The notes beneath the pieces were generated by a model that was not told where the DNA came from, searched no databases, and saw only the letters and a program-made list of their open reading frames with translations. DNA of 57,859 nucleotides from Pseudomonadota bacterium (GTDB lineage: Bacteria > Desulfobacterota > Desulfobacteria > Desulfobacterales > RPRI01): the NCBI GenBank assembly GCA_018817425.1, contig JAHITX010000015.1, forward strand, positions 1-57,859, written 5' to 3'. This document shows, in pieces, positions 38,201 to 45,100 of this stretch (position 1 is its first letter; every line of letters begins with the position of its first letter). The position numbers were made by a program, and so were the translations under genes.

Positions 38201-39720
38201 TCGCCTTTGAGTTGATCATTGCCTATTCCGCCGTCCAGTATATCATCACCGTCTCCTGCCCAGATACGGTCATTGCCTGCCCCGGCTACAAGAATAGAGT
38301 CTCCGATTCGATTAATAAGAGTTTCGTTACGTGATGTGCCGTATATTGCATCTGATCCAGCAAGGCCGTTTATATATCCGTCTCCTTCTGTAAGGCTTCC
38401 TATAACTGCATCGGCATTATTTGTTCCTTCGATATGTGGTGACCATGTTCGCTGACCTTCACCCTTTTCATCATAAACGGGCAATCCTCCGCTATCTATC
38501 ACCCAGTCAAGAGACGGGTCTTGTGAGATGAAGGTCTCACGGAAGGAGAGATAGTCAACCATATCTTGTGCGCCAAGGCCTCGAAGTATTCTGCTGAATT
38601 CTGAGAGAAGGGTTTTACCCTGATCATAATTGTCAGATAGAGCAGCTTGAATATCGGTTGTTATTGCACTCATGTCTGCTTTTACCTTTAGTGTGGTATC
38701 ATCACATGTGTAGTATATTTTACTGTATAGGTCTTTGAGATGTGTCTGAACCATGAGTTGAGCATAAAACATCTCTGAAAGCCTTCGGAATGACTCGTTA
38801 AGAGGAATAGCCGCCGCAGAGGTTGGATTTGAGCCGTTGGCTCCGACAAATTCTTGCCCAAAGAATTTCTCAAGAGTTGCAAGTTTTTTGGCATCAACAT
38901 TTGCACCTCTACTGTTTACTGCAATACCATCGGTTCCAGCCCATCTGAAGATGATCTGATTCATTATGTTCTTTCTGGTATTGACATCGGTTGTAGCAAT
39001 GAATTGTTCTACTATTGCTTTCAACTGCCCGCTTGAATCTCTTACAATTGCTTGTTGGAGTTCGTAAATATTGTTAGACGCCTGTAAGTTTGGCAGAGCA
39101 GCAATATCCTCCGGCACTTCAAGCCAAACTTCCGCTATCGTATAAGTTGTGTTTCTTTGGAGATTATAGCCTCCTATCTCACCAATATTACCGCCTGTTT
39201 TTTCAAAACTGCCAATTCTTGCCTGGATATTACCTTCGGAATCGATTTCCCCGGTAGGTGTTGAATCTATGTTTATAGATTGAATCCCAACTTCTTCTAA
39301 TGTATGCAGTTCATCTGGGGCCGAAAGGCCATCCCCATCAAAATCCTGCCATATTTTCAAATCACTCCAAACAGCATCATTGGAATCAATCTTTCCGTCT
39401 CCGTTATCATCTAAATCAGCCAATGCCTGAAAGCCATTTACAGCATTGCTTCCGTTCTTCAATATAGTCTGATCTCCAAACAGCTCTTTACCACTGTCTA
39501 TAGTTCCATTTTTATTCACGTCTCTCACAAGTAGCCCATCACCCGGTGCGGCCCAGCCTGTCTGCTCCGCGAAACCGTCGCCGTCATGGTCAAAATAAGT
39601 CCCGCCTTCAACATCGGTGGTCTGTATTCCATCGCCATCAAGATCAAGGATAAGAGGATCTATGAGGTTTGGTAGCGTTGCTAAAGTTGCGGATTCGAAA
39701 AGCAAAATATATTCCTTCAT
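29269..39720 (-). CDS. giant RTX protein with EF-hand-like N-terminus, Ig-like domains and T1SS signal
   Basis: A 3483-aa secreted protein. Residue 21 starts an EF-hand-like block (DPLILDLDGDGIQTT, later DLDDNGDGKIDSND), followed by a helical region to about 440. About fourteen modules come next, each with nonapeptide repeats (GGxGxDxLx) and a closing 'xxFxDGTxWD' strand (haemolysin-type calcium-binding related domain). Residues about 2870-3075 hold two cadherin/He_PIG-like domains (GTPLPSWLTFDAETITFSGT twice). The C-terminus has DIDNIVNTMSAINNDAG... and ends ILSQSWQQG, like T1SS targeting signals. No N-terminal effector is present; instead an M23 ORF overlaps its ATG by 4 nt and may be joined by frameshifting. 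RTX proteins fold on extracellular Ca2+ and fit the HlyBD-TolC genes downstream. Confidence 0.88.
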   Translation of the reverse strand: MKEYILLFESATLATLPNLIDPLILDLDGDGIQTTDVEGGTYFDHDGDGFAEQTGWAAPGDGLLVRDVNKNGTIDSGKELFGDQTILKNGSNAVNGFQALADLDDNGDGKIDSNDAVWSDLKIWQDFDGDGLSAPDELHTLEEVGIQSINIDSTPTGEIDSEGNIQARIGSFEKTGGNIGEIGGYNLQRNTTYTIAEVWLEVPEDIAALPNLQASNNIYELQQAIVRDSSGQLKAIVEQFIATTDVNTRKNIMNQIIFRWAGTDGIAVNSRGANVDAKKLATLEKFFGQEFVGANGSNPTSAAAIPLNESFRRLSEMFYAQLMVQTHLKDLYSKIYYTCDDTTLKVKADMSAITTDIQAALSDNYDQGKTLLSEFSRILRGLGAQDMVDYLSFRETFISQDPSLDWVIDSGGLPVYDEKGEGQRTWSPHIEGTNNADAVIGSLTEGDGYINGLAGSDAIYGTSRNETLINRIGDSILVAGAGNDRIWAGDGDDILDGGIGNDQLKGEGGNDTYIFRLGSGQDKIIDTDSTEGNTDTIWIGSNLTPDDITLRRVGNNLVVKINNTTDTMTVQDFFKNDSPLNRVEQIQFMDGTIWDVDAISDLILVPSETDDIIYGTSGDDTLHGLGGNDTIYGTAGNDLIYGDSGNDTLYGGAGNDTYIFNRGSGQDIIDETDMTAGNIDIVEFGEDIAPSDIKIERSGNYDIKLSIIDTQDSLLIKDCVLNHDSEFRKVIEQFKFADGTVWSSDTIKEILFLTGTDDSESIAGFSDQDYIQGLGGNDYLYGLGGDDTIEGGSGNDRIYSHSGNDILTGGEGDDTLYGESGNDIYDGGQGDDILYGSNSNGWNYYGPMPYTYNSANGDDIYLFGRGYGNDTVVDRDKTPGNIDTILLGSDIVPDDILIQHKKNDLVLTIKDTGDKLTVLNWFFDESAEWQIEHIQFADGTVWDVNAIKAKVLLGTDANDILIGYNTDDIISGFNGTDFLYGRKGDDTISGGAGNDWIYGEAGSDTLSGNEDIDVIYGGDGDDIINGGTGVDYLHGGTGNDIISGDEGDDFLEGNEGSDTFIFKAGSGQDVIRGSDSEVSSIDTILIDEGITTDSIQIRRNEDDLVVTKKDTGDSMTVENWFADEGNESERIDEIRFADGTVWDIAMLKQLALEGTSEAEVLTGYSSDDIMDGKEGDDVLTGKTGNDTYVFAPGYGKDIIYEADDLSAGFDTVLIKDILPSEVELKASGYDLCIVINDTNDRLEIKDWFLGERNGIDQIVFESDATIWTRDDIEAMSNTPSELDDTIIGTVYSDVIDGGGGNDNIYGLEENDTLFGGDGNDEIYGGEGNDSIYGGAGNDYYLDAGSGTNTIEGGPGDDVIITEQGENTISFGRGDGFDTVWSRFVDSPESYDTIKFGPGITPDDLSIQLSVEEQGGVFYSASEEPVMSVMGIIPGGGIQVKLAIGIGNNEGMLINASDELGGFEATDLAIKKFVFADGQELTLQDIITRADNGVIGDQYGWEGNDFLRGSVANDNIYGYEGNDRIEALGQNDNVSAGSGNDVVAGGFGNDDLFGEAGDDVIAGGPGEDYIEGGAGNDVYAFNRGDGLDYIDNSYDWNAGDVDTISFGADISPEDIKGYIDEYGDLMLRVGESTDEIWTDFYYDTNLPPDESSISRVQFIDANGNARIFDLTGIIESLKNDLIQAYDNDEDPIPLFTEATNVFEITGTVDMAGGDYAVAYAQTGDLFAQPETYIMGDSDDIINARAGDDTIDAGGGNNIVNAGDGDNNIITGSGDDRITSGSGDDFIYDEGGQNNISTGAGNDWIIVGADTDIIEAGEGDDTIEGLGGNDIISGGSGDDTYFFNLGEGNLTINDLADVTGGNRIILGENIIPDDLKLIAGQDSFTIMVGDQGDSITLNSFNPADVYGTRAVNSYEFDSGEVLTYEQLIAKGFEISGTETDDLISGTNTNDTITTFGGDDIINAGQGNDTIDGGSGNDTYIFNLGDGIDTIIDATAQNAGNMVEFGAGISISDLNLKVEDNALVIEVGQNGDALRLEGFNPDDAYGVHAVEEFKFSDGSVFTYADILGLGFTFTGTSGSDELSGTSADDTFIPGTGNDDIYGGTGNDSYYFNTGDGADIINDESTLEAPNTLIFGAGIIPDDIRLSHDPDLNILIITPGNSGDSISITGFDANDPYGSHAIEYFQFEGGQILTYGELIDRGFDIIGANEDDILSGTAAVDRIYGNSGNDTLAGGMGNDILTGGEGDDTYIFNQGDGIDIIDDIADASEGNTLVFGEGITLEDMNRSISFSDGKLIIRIGETGNEVHLTGFDPDEADYGTHAVDNFQFADGTIINYEQLVQNTFIVQGGSGDDNLSGTNVTDRLYGYEGSDILNGNSGDDTLTGGTQDDTLYGGTGDDTYVFNIGDGADTIYDVASAGEGNLIYFGEGISSEDLSIAREDGILTINVGTGEDSIKLMNFDPSETSGSLTVRTIEFFDGTTMNVTDLLGTEGDDIITTGSGDDTINGKGGNDIITTGEGSDTITGGTGNDILSGGAHNDTYIYNLGDGLDTINDISAPGEGNRIVFGPGIAPVDITLTFENTTLKINVGNSGDGILLPGFDPNDAATAKVVETFEFENFTEIAFADFIQQYGIHITGTDGDDNITGTSAYDNISGLAGNDIINGGTGADVMTGGLGNDSYFVDNTGDSVIESLNEGDDSVNTSISYSLPENVENLILSGSDTIDGTGNDLDNNITGNAAANILNGGDGADTLSGNAGDDSIYGEGGADILSGGEGVDLLSGGAGNDTYIFNIGDGFDTIEDTSTLAEGNTILFGEGITASDLTLIDNNGSLLINVGSNGDAINLLNFDIDEIAGSLVVRTLQFADGSQKNLTDFFNQPPIIENPITDQITMEDAAFSFTVPGNTFSDIDAGDSLTYSATLADGTPLPSWLTFDAETITFSGTPVNDNVGILPLKITATDTAGESVSDEFNLTIENVNDAPVVVYPITDQTTMEDTVFSFTVPGNTFADIDLGDSLTYSATLSDGTPLPSWLTFDAETMTFSGTAVGIGTKSIEVTATDSAGVSVSSSFNIDVQINVIVGTENDDNLIGTMHSNLIYGLGGNDTIEAGDGDDILTGGIGNDILYGGDGNDQYIYNTGDGLDSIYDSAGSDTIILGTGLDFDHTVIRKDDTYAHLRVLDEEGNETDQGIDIVLNPDGTMPIENVSFSGEPEIDINDFVIESKVTWGTIFNDNIQTGRHDDTIYGFMGSDTIHSGSGNDTIYGGMGQGALFGEDGNDTIYGSLFSDTMDGGNGNDILYGNSGNDNLIGGNGEDLLYGESGNDTLYGGSGNDTINGGSGSDNIRGGAGNDILNGEYGSDTYLFSRTDGKDIINEPAGYFFNFDNDIIKMTDGISSTEPVIVKQDDDLYLFVDENNYMKITDQFENTSWFYTNGIERLEVTDGQYITRQDIDNIVNTMSAINNDAGMDIIQKYNAMQNDQTYINILSQSWQQG

Positions 39721-40250
39721 AAGTTCTTCATAATTAAAAAAAATAATTGATACGGAAACAACCAGTATGTTTCAGGATCTATATACTGGCCCTTCGGTCC
39801 CAAAATTTTATAGTCAATATGTGGGAGGTATTCATTTGCTCCATAAATACCATCACCATTTTGGTCACCGCGTCCACCCATTTGACCTATTGTTTGACCT
39901 GCTTCAACGATATCACCCTTTTTCACATTCCAACTGTCAAGGTGACATATGCGATGCCTGTTCCCATTTGCGTCAGTAATCTCAACTATACCCCAATTGT
40001 TATTTACATCGGTTATTTTGCCTTTTACAGGTGAATCGACAAAAGGGTGCGAATCATTAATAAATGGAGCCCTGTTGCCATTTGCATCTCTATAGTTAAA
40101 ATCTACACCATTGTGTTTACGGCCACCTTTCCTCGGAGCATTTACATCTTGCCTAACCCCACCATCATAAAATATATCTGGATAATATGTTGTCCCATTA
40201 ATATCTGTATATGGTTTTAAAATTTGATTTTTAACCTCTTCAAATGCCAT
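39717..40250 (-). CDS. M23-family (LytM-like) metallopeptidase ORF, probable effector part of the giant RTX protein
   Basis: A 177-aa peptidase domain without a signal peptide. Zinc-site elements are H46 and D50 (KHNGVDFNY), a conserved central H103 (RICHLDSW) and H144-x-D146 (LPHIDYKI). In typical M23 enzymes the last motif is HxH, so the second His is replaced by Asp, which may weaken or alter zinc binding. The lysostaphin-like G-rich loop (VKKGDIVEAGQTIGQMGG) is present. M23 enzymes cut peptide cross-links of peptidoglycan. Ribosome-binding site AGGGAGG precedes ATG 40250. The last codons lie at the slippery site, and the stop overlaps the next ATG (ATGA). The neighbouring RTX proteins have their catalytic domain fused directly, which supports an M23-RTX fusion here. 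Confidence 0.8.
   Translation of the reverse strand: MAFEEVKNQILKPYTDINGTTYYPDIFYDGGVRQDVNAPRKGGRKHNGVDFNYRDANGNRAPFINDSHPFVDSPVKGKITDVNNNWGIVEITDANGNRHRICHLDSWNVKKGDIVEAGQTIGQMGGRGDQNGDGIYGANEYLPHIDYKILGPKGQYIDPETYWLFPYQLFFLIMKNL
39735..39741 (-). promoter_or_regulatory. candidate -1 frameshift slippery heptamer T TTT TTA joining M23 to the giant RTX ORF
   Basis: On the minus strand the M23 frame reads ttt ttt tta att atg aag aac tta tga. The heptamer T TTT TTA (same as HIV-1 gag-pol) is in the phase needed for -1 slippage, inside a T8 run at 39736-39743. A -1 shift continues as aat tat gaa gaa ctt atg aag, exactly the frame of the 3483-aa ORF, bypassing the stop 15 nt later. RNA-polymerase slippage adding one U would give the same product. 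No stimulatory structure was established. A sequencing indel in the homopolymer would look identical. Confidence 0.5.
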
Positions 40251-40264
40251 GGCAATCCTCCCTT

Positions 40265-41404
40265 TTAATTTATTTGACTACATATCAGCGCAGAGCGGTA
40301 AATACTTATCCAGCCAGATGAATCATGCTGAAAAATTTCTATCCTCTTTCCATTGATATCATCTTCTACATACGGACCACAGCTTCTTTGAACAATTACC
40401 TCTTGAACTCCATTTTGATCAATATCAATGACCCCACCAAGACTGAAGGCAGGTGAGCTTTCCTCTCCATATAAAATCTTCTCAATTTTTCCCGACCCCC
40501 ATAAAACAAAAAGAATTTCATTAAAAGCTATTCCTGCTCTCTCATTCTCTGAGACAGTCTTATTCGATACATACAACGTATATACACCAACGTAATCTTG
40601 GTTTCCGCTGTTATCAAGATCAAGCATCTTAATAAAATCAAGTCGGCTTTCGTCTTCATTTAATATTATTCTATTTTCGTTTATGAGTCGTTTTTCAATA
40701 GGTTTCATAGCTTCTGCAATAAGATATTTCTTTACCTCTTTTACTGCTTTTGTTGTATCATTTTCAGTTACTGTTAATGCTTCCATTTTATTTGATTTAT
40801 TAAAAAGGGATGGCACTGCCACCGCTTTGACAGTGGCTGAATTTAAAATTAAATCATCTTTTTTGATTGCATAAACAGAGTTATTCTCATATCTCCCCGG
40901 CAGAAGTTTGCCTTCATATATTCCTGTGCCTTCAATATCAAATAGTAATGTTCCAGAAGGACAAGTGTTAGTATCAAATAACTTGATCTTTACATTGCTC
41001 AATCTCCCAATCATTTCCGTTCCAACATAGACATTGAAGGATTTTTCTGTAACATATTCTTTCATAAATTTTTTGATTCCTATTTTTTTTGCTATTAAAT
41101 AAGGATCAAGCAATTTCCCTTTCTTAATTATAAATAAAGGGCTAAACACATCATTCTTATTTTCAGTTCTGTGTTTATACATTTGTATGATTTTGGGCTG
41201 AAATAGATAAAGCCCATCTGGCAACTTTACCTGTATAGTCTGTTGGGTCTTATATGTAGTTGATGCCTTTGTGTCTGCTGCATTGCCTACCAAATATTCT
41301 AAAACAAATATAAGCAGTAGAAATACTAAAATCAAACCTTTTTTGGTGGTATTTAAATGGGGTAGTTTGAGTTCATATCTTGAATTGTGAATTATATTTT
41401 TCAT
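40265..41404 (-). CDS. membrane-anchored protein of unknown function, candidate immunity or accessory protein of the M23-RTX effector
   Basis: 379 aa, family not recognised. An N-terminal hydrophobic helix at about residues 24-42 (LILVFLLLIFVLEYLVGNAA) would anchor or export it, leaving a large periplasmic part. The C-terminal third has two calcium-loop/FG-GAP-like segments (DLDNSGNQDYVGVYTLYV and DIDQNGVQEVIVQRSCGPYV), as in VCBS-type beta-propeller fragments. It is 14 nt upstream of the M23 ORF on the same strand, so they share a transcript. Its start and 5' region are related to those of the gene at 51945..52547 (both begin MK-I...SRY). Location, export signal and pairing with a peptidoglycan hydrolase suggest a periplasmic immunity protein; this is inference only. 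Confidence 0.6.
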   Translation of the reverse strand: MKNIIHNSRYELKLPHLNTTKKGLILVFLLLIFVLEYLVGNAADTKASTTYKTQQTIQVKLPDGLYLFQPKIIQMYKHRTENKNDVFSPLFIIKKGKLLDPYLIAKKIGIKKFMKEYVTEKSFNVYVGTEMIGRLSNVKIKLFDTNTCPSGTLLFDIEGTGIYEGKLLPGRYENNSVYAIKKDDLILNSATVKAVAVPSLFNKSNKMEALTVTENDTTKAVKEVKKYLIAEAMKPIEKRLINENRIILNEDESRLDFIKMLDLDNSGNQDYVGVYTLYVSNKTVSENERAGIAFNEILFVLWGSGKIEKILYGEESSPAFSLGGVIDIDQNGVQEVIVQRSCGPYVEDDINGKRIEIFQHDSSGWISIYRSALICSQIN

Positions 41405-42175
41405 ATTCTATTGTTCCTTTCCTGTTCACTTTGATTTGTAAGCTATATTGGAAAATATTGAATCAATGAATGTTGACAAAATATCTTTTAAGGCAGGTAT
41501 GCTTGATGACCGCATTATTGATCCGCCTTCCCCCGAAAGCTTTTTAAACTCTTCTGACAGGATTTACAGGATTAACATGATTATTTTCAGACCGTTCAGG
41601 AAGATCGGCCCGAAATACATATCTGCTACTTGCTGCCTTTGCTCTGTTTTGCAATAGTTCCGTTTGACATCAACGCCTGATAAGCCAAATGTGTTTCCGC
41701 CACATGCGATGACTTATTGCTTCTGGCTTCCGGCCGGTAACTATCCTGTGCTTCCTGTTAATCCTGTCTGATAAAAAAATAAAAACGAAAATCTATATTT
41801 ATAGTTAAAAAGTCTACTACTTTACTTTAACACTAAAAAATCTAAATCCGGTAGTACTGAAAAGAGATACTTGAACGAAAAGAATAAAACTGAAATAATA
41901 TGTGACAAATTTTTGGATGTATAAATATTATTAATTTGAATTTCAAGAATATAATATTTCATTAAACTTTATATTTTCATTCCAATAATATATGTTTTAC
42001 GCTTTTAATATCGTTCAGTTGAAATCTTCTTTTCCCTTAAACTTTTAACGGTTTATGGATAGGAGGTTTTATTTTTATTCTCAAAATTATAAATTTGAAA
42101 AGATATAATACAGAACAACCCACAAATAACATACAGATTGACAAAAAAATGAACTTTTTCTCATATAAAGCTTCT
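41405..42175. repeat. duplicated intergenic region, copy A
   Basis: This 771-nt non-coding stretch is homologous to 52548-53276. The similarity starts at the start codon of the small gene (CATATTCTATTGTTCCTTTC), is near identical for the first 250 nt or so, is looser in the middle, and becomes strong again through the end of the RTX gene (ACTTTTTCTCATATAAA). It carries GGAAAGGA as ribosome-binding site for the gene at 41404. I see no convincing gene in it; a 69-codon + strand frame is also present in copy B, as expected from duplication. Confidence 0.75.
41553..41772. repeat. 220-bp segment bounded by inverted repeats with ACAGGATT(T/A)ACAGGA core, copy A
   Basis: The left arm TCTGACAGGATTTACAGGAT starts at 41553. 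The right arm CTTCCTGTTAATCCTGTCTG starts at 41751, with AT ending it at 41772; it is the inverted match at about 17 of 21 positions. A homologous copy sits at 52696-52919. It could be a non-autonomous element carried along in the duplication; no target-site duplication was identified. Confidence 0.45.
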
Positions 42176-45100
42176 TTATGACAATAATATGTGATGCATA
42201 TTAGAATTTTGTGAATTATTCATGATGTGTGGAAGAACTACCAGGTTGTTTCCGACCTGGTCTAATGTGATATCATCGGGTGTAACTTCGAAGTCCCACT
42301 CAATATAAGCTCCTGAACTGTCGTAGTCTTCATAAATAACATCCTGCCCGTAGCCGCGACCAAAGATATAGGTGTCATTGCCTGCTTTTCCGGTAAGCAC
42401 ATCATCGCCTTCTTTTCCGTCCATTATATCATCAGAGCTATAGCCTGTTAAGACCTCGGCTTCGGAAGTACCCTCAAGAGCAAGCTGCTTAAGCATTGCA
42501 ACATCCCAAACCGTTCCGTCTGCAAACCGGATTTCATCAATCTTTTCAGATTCGTTGCCTTCATCTGCAAACCAGTTTTCAACCGTCATGCTGTCGCCGG
42601 TATCCTTCTTGGTTACAACAAGGTCATCTTCATTTCTGCGAATTTGAATTGATTCAGTTGTAATGCCTTCATCAATCAGAATCGTATCAATGCTTGAAAC
42701 TTCGCTGTCAGAACCTCTTATTACATCCTGCCCCGAACCGGCCTTAAAAATAAAGGTATCGCTGCCTTCGTTTCCTTCAAGAAAATCATCGCCTTCATCA
42801 CCGGATATTGTGTCGTTTCCTGTACCGCCATGTAGATAATCAACCCCGGTTCCTCCATTAATAATGTCGTCTCCGTTTCCTCCGTAAATTACATCAATAT
42901 CTTCATTGCCGGAAAGCGTATCATTGCCTGCTTCACCATAAATCCAGTCATTTCCGTCTCCACCGGAGATAGTATCATTGCCCTTCCGTCCGTAAAGAAA
43001 ATCAGTTCCATTAAATCCGCTTATAATATCATCCGTGTTATATCCGATAAGTATATCGTTCGCATCTGTTCCAAGAAGTACTTTCGCCTTAATTGCATCA
43101 ACATCCCAAACCGTACCGTCAGCAAACTGTATATGCTCTATCTGCCATTCGGAGCTTTCATCAAAGAACCAGTTTGAAACCGTAAGTTTGTCTCCGGTAT
43201 CTTTTATGGTTAATACCAGATCGTTTTTCTTGTGCTGTATTAAAATATCATCAGGCACAATATCGGAACCAAGTAAAATAGTATCAATGTTGCCCGGTGT
43301 CCTGTCCCGGTCAACTACGGTGTCATAACCGTCTCCCCTTCCGAACAAATAGGTATCGTCACCATTTGCACCATTGTATGTATATGGCATTGATTCATAG
43401 TAGTTCCATCCATTGGCAACGCTTCCGTATATAATGTCGTCTCCAGGCCCGCCGTCATAAATGTCATTGCCAGAATTTCCGTATAATATGTCATCACCTT
43501 CCCCGCCTATAAGTGTATCATTTCCGTCATTACCGGATATTTTATCGTCTCCTGAACCGCCTTCGATAGTGTCGTCGCCGCCCCATCCATTCAAATAATC
43601 ATTGCCGCCCAATCCATAGATATTATCCTGACCGGAAAATCCACCTATAAGATCGGTTTTGTCCGTTCCGGTCAGAATAATGTCTTTAATAGTATCGGCG
43701 CTCCATACAGTATCGTCTGCAAACCTGAATTGTTCTATCACAGTCTGATAATGCCAGTCTCCATTGCTGTAGAAAAAACAATTTTTAAGCAAAATAGAAT
43801 CCAGGGTGCCGATTATGCTTAATTTGATATCGTAGTTGCCTGAGCGTTCCACCTTAATATCGGTTGATAAAATATCTTCCCCGAATATAATGGTATCAAT
43901 ATTTCCCGGTGTCGTATCCGCATCGTTTATTACATCCTGCCCGCTTCCTATATTAAAAACATATGTATCATTCCCGGTTCCGCCATCCAGAGTATCTGCG
44001 CCTTCACCCCCATCAAGTATATCTTCTCCGGCATTCCCATAAATTTTATCATTTCCAATGTCTCCATAAAGTTCGTCATTACCTGAAGCTCCGTATATGG
44101 TGTCATTGCCTCCTATCCCGTGCAGAATATCATCACCGGGTGTTCCATAAATAATGTCATCTGTTTCTGACGGAACTGAGACTATACCGGCTATAGCATC
44201 CGTATCCCATATAGTGCCGTCCATAAACTGGATTTGTTCTACTCTGTTTAACGGACTGTCGTTTTTAAAATAGTCCTGTACTGTAACCTTATCAGCGGTA
44301 TTATTAACTTCAACTATCAGATTATTGCCGCTTCGTCTTAAAGAAATGTCATCGGGTGAAATATTGCTGCCCAGAAACAATGTGTCCGTATTCCCTTCTG
44401 TAGGATCAGTATCGTTAATAGTTTCCCAACCCGACCCAAGCCGGAATATATATGTGTCATTGCCTCCTTCACCCAAAAGAAGGTCCTTTCCTTCTCCGCC
44501 ATCCAGTATATCGTCACCCGCCCCGGCCCAAATGCTATCATTGCCACCACCTCCAACAAGCACAGCATCTCCTGAATTGTTTTGAAGAATATCGTTCAGA
44601 GTAGAGCCGTATATAACATCATCTCCATTACCTCCCGATATACGGCTATCCGTTTCGTCGGTTCTGATTATAGCCTCAGATCTGTTTGTTCCAACGGTTG
44701 AATCAATTTTTGGCAACCCTCCAGTATCTATCACCCAGCCCAAAGACTCATCCTGGATTATAAATTCTTCTCTAAAATTCAAATACCCTATGGCGTTTGT
44801 GTCATCGGTTGCTCTGTATGTTCGTGCGAACTCAGACAGAAGTTCTTTCCCTTTTTCAGGATCATCGGCAAGTTCGTTCACAATTGTTGCGGATACTGAT
44901 GATAGATCAACGAGTTTAGTGCTATACCAGTCATATTCAATTTGTCCAAAAAGAAACGCAAGGTGTGATTGTTGCATGAGCATTGCATAACATGTCTCGC
45001 TTATGCGATGGTATATACCATCAAGTATGTCGCCTGCAGCGCTATTAGGATTAGGCCCGTTTGCGCCTGTGAATGGTTTTCCCATATATGCTTCAATTAT

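Noticed and set aside
41448-41657. Small + strand ORF (ISFKAGMLDDRI...) that also occurs at 52609..52812
   Set aside because: Its conservation is explained by duplication of the whole intergenic region. The two copies differ in frame near the 3' end, there is no ribosome-binding site, and it contains the inverted-repeat arm.
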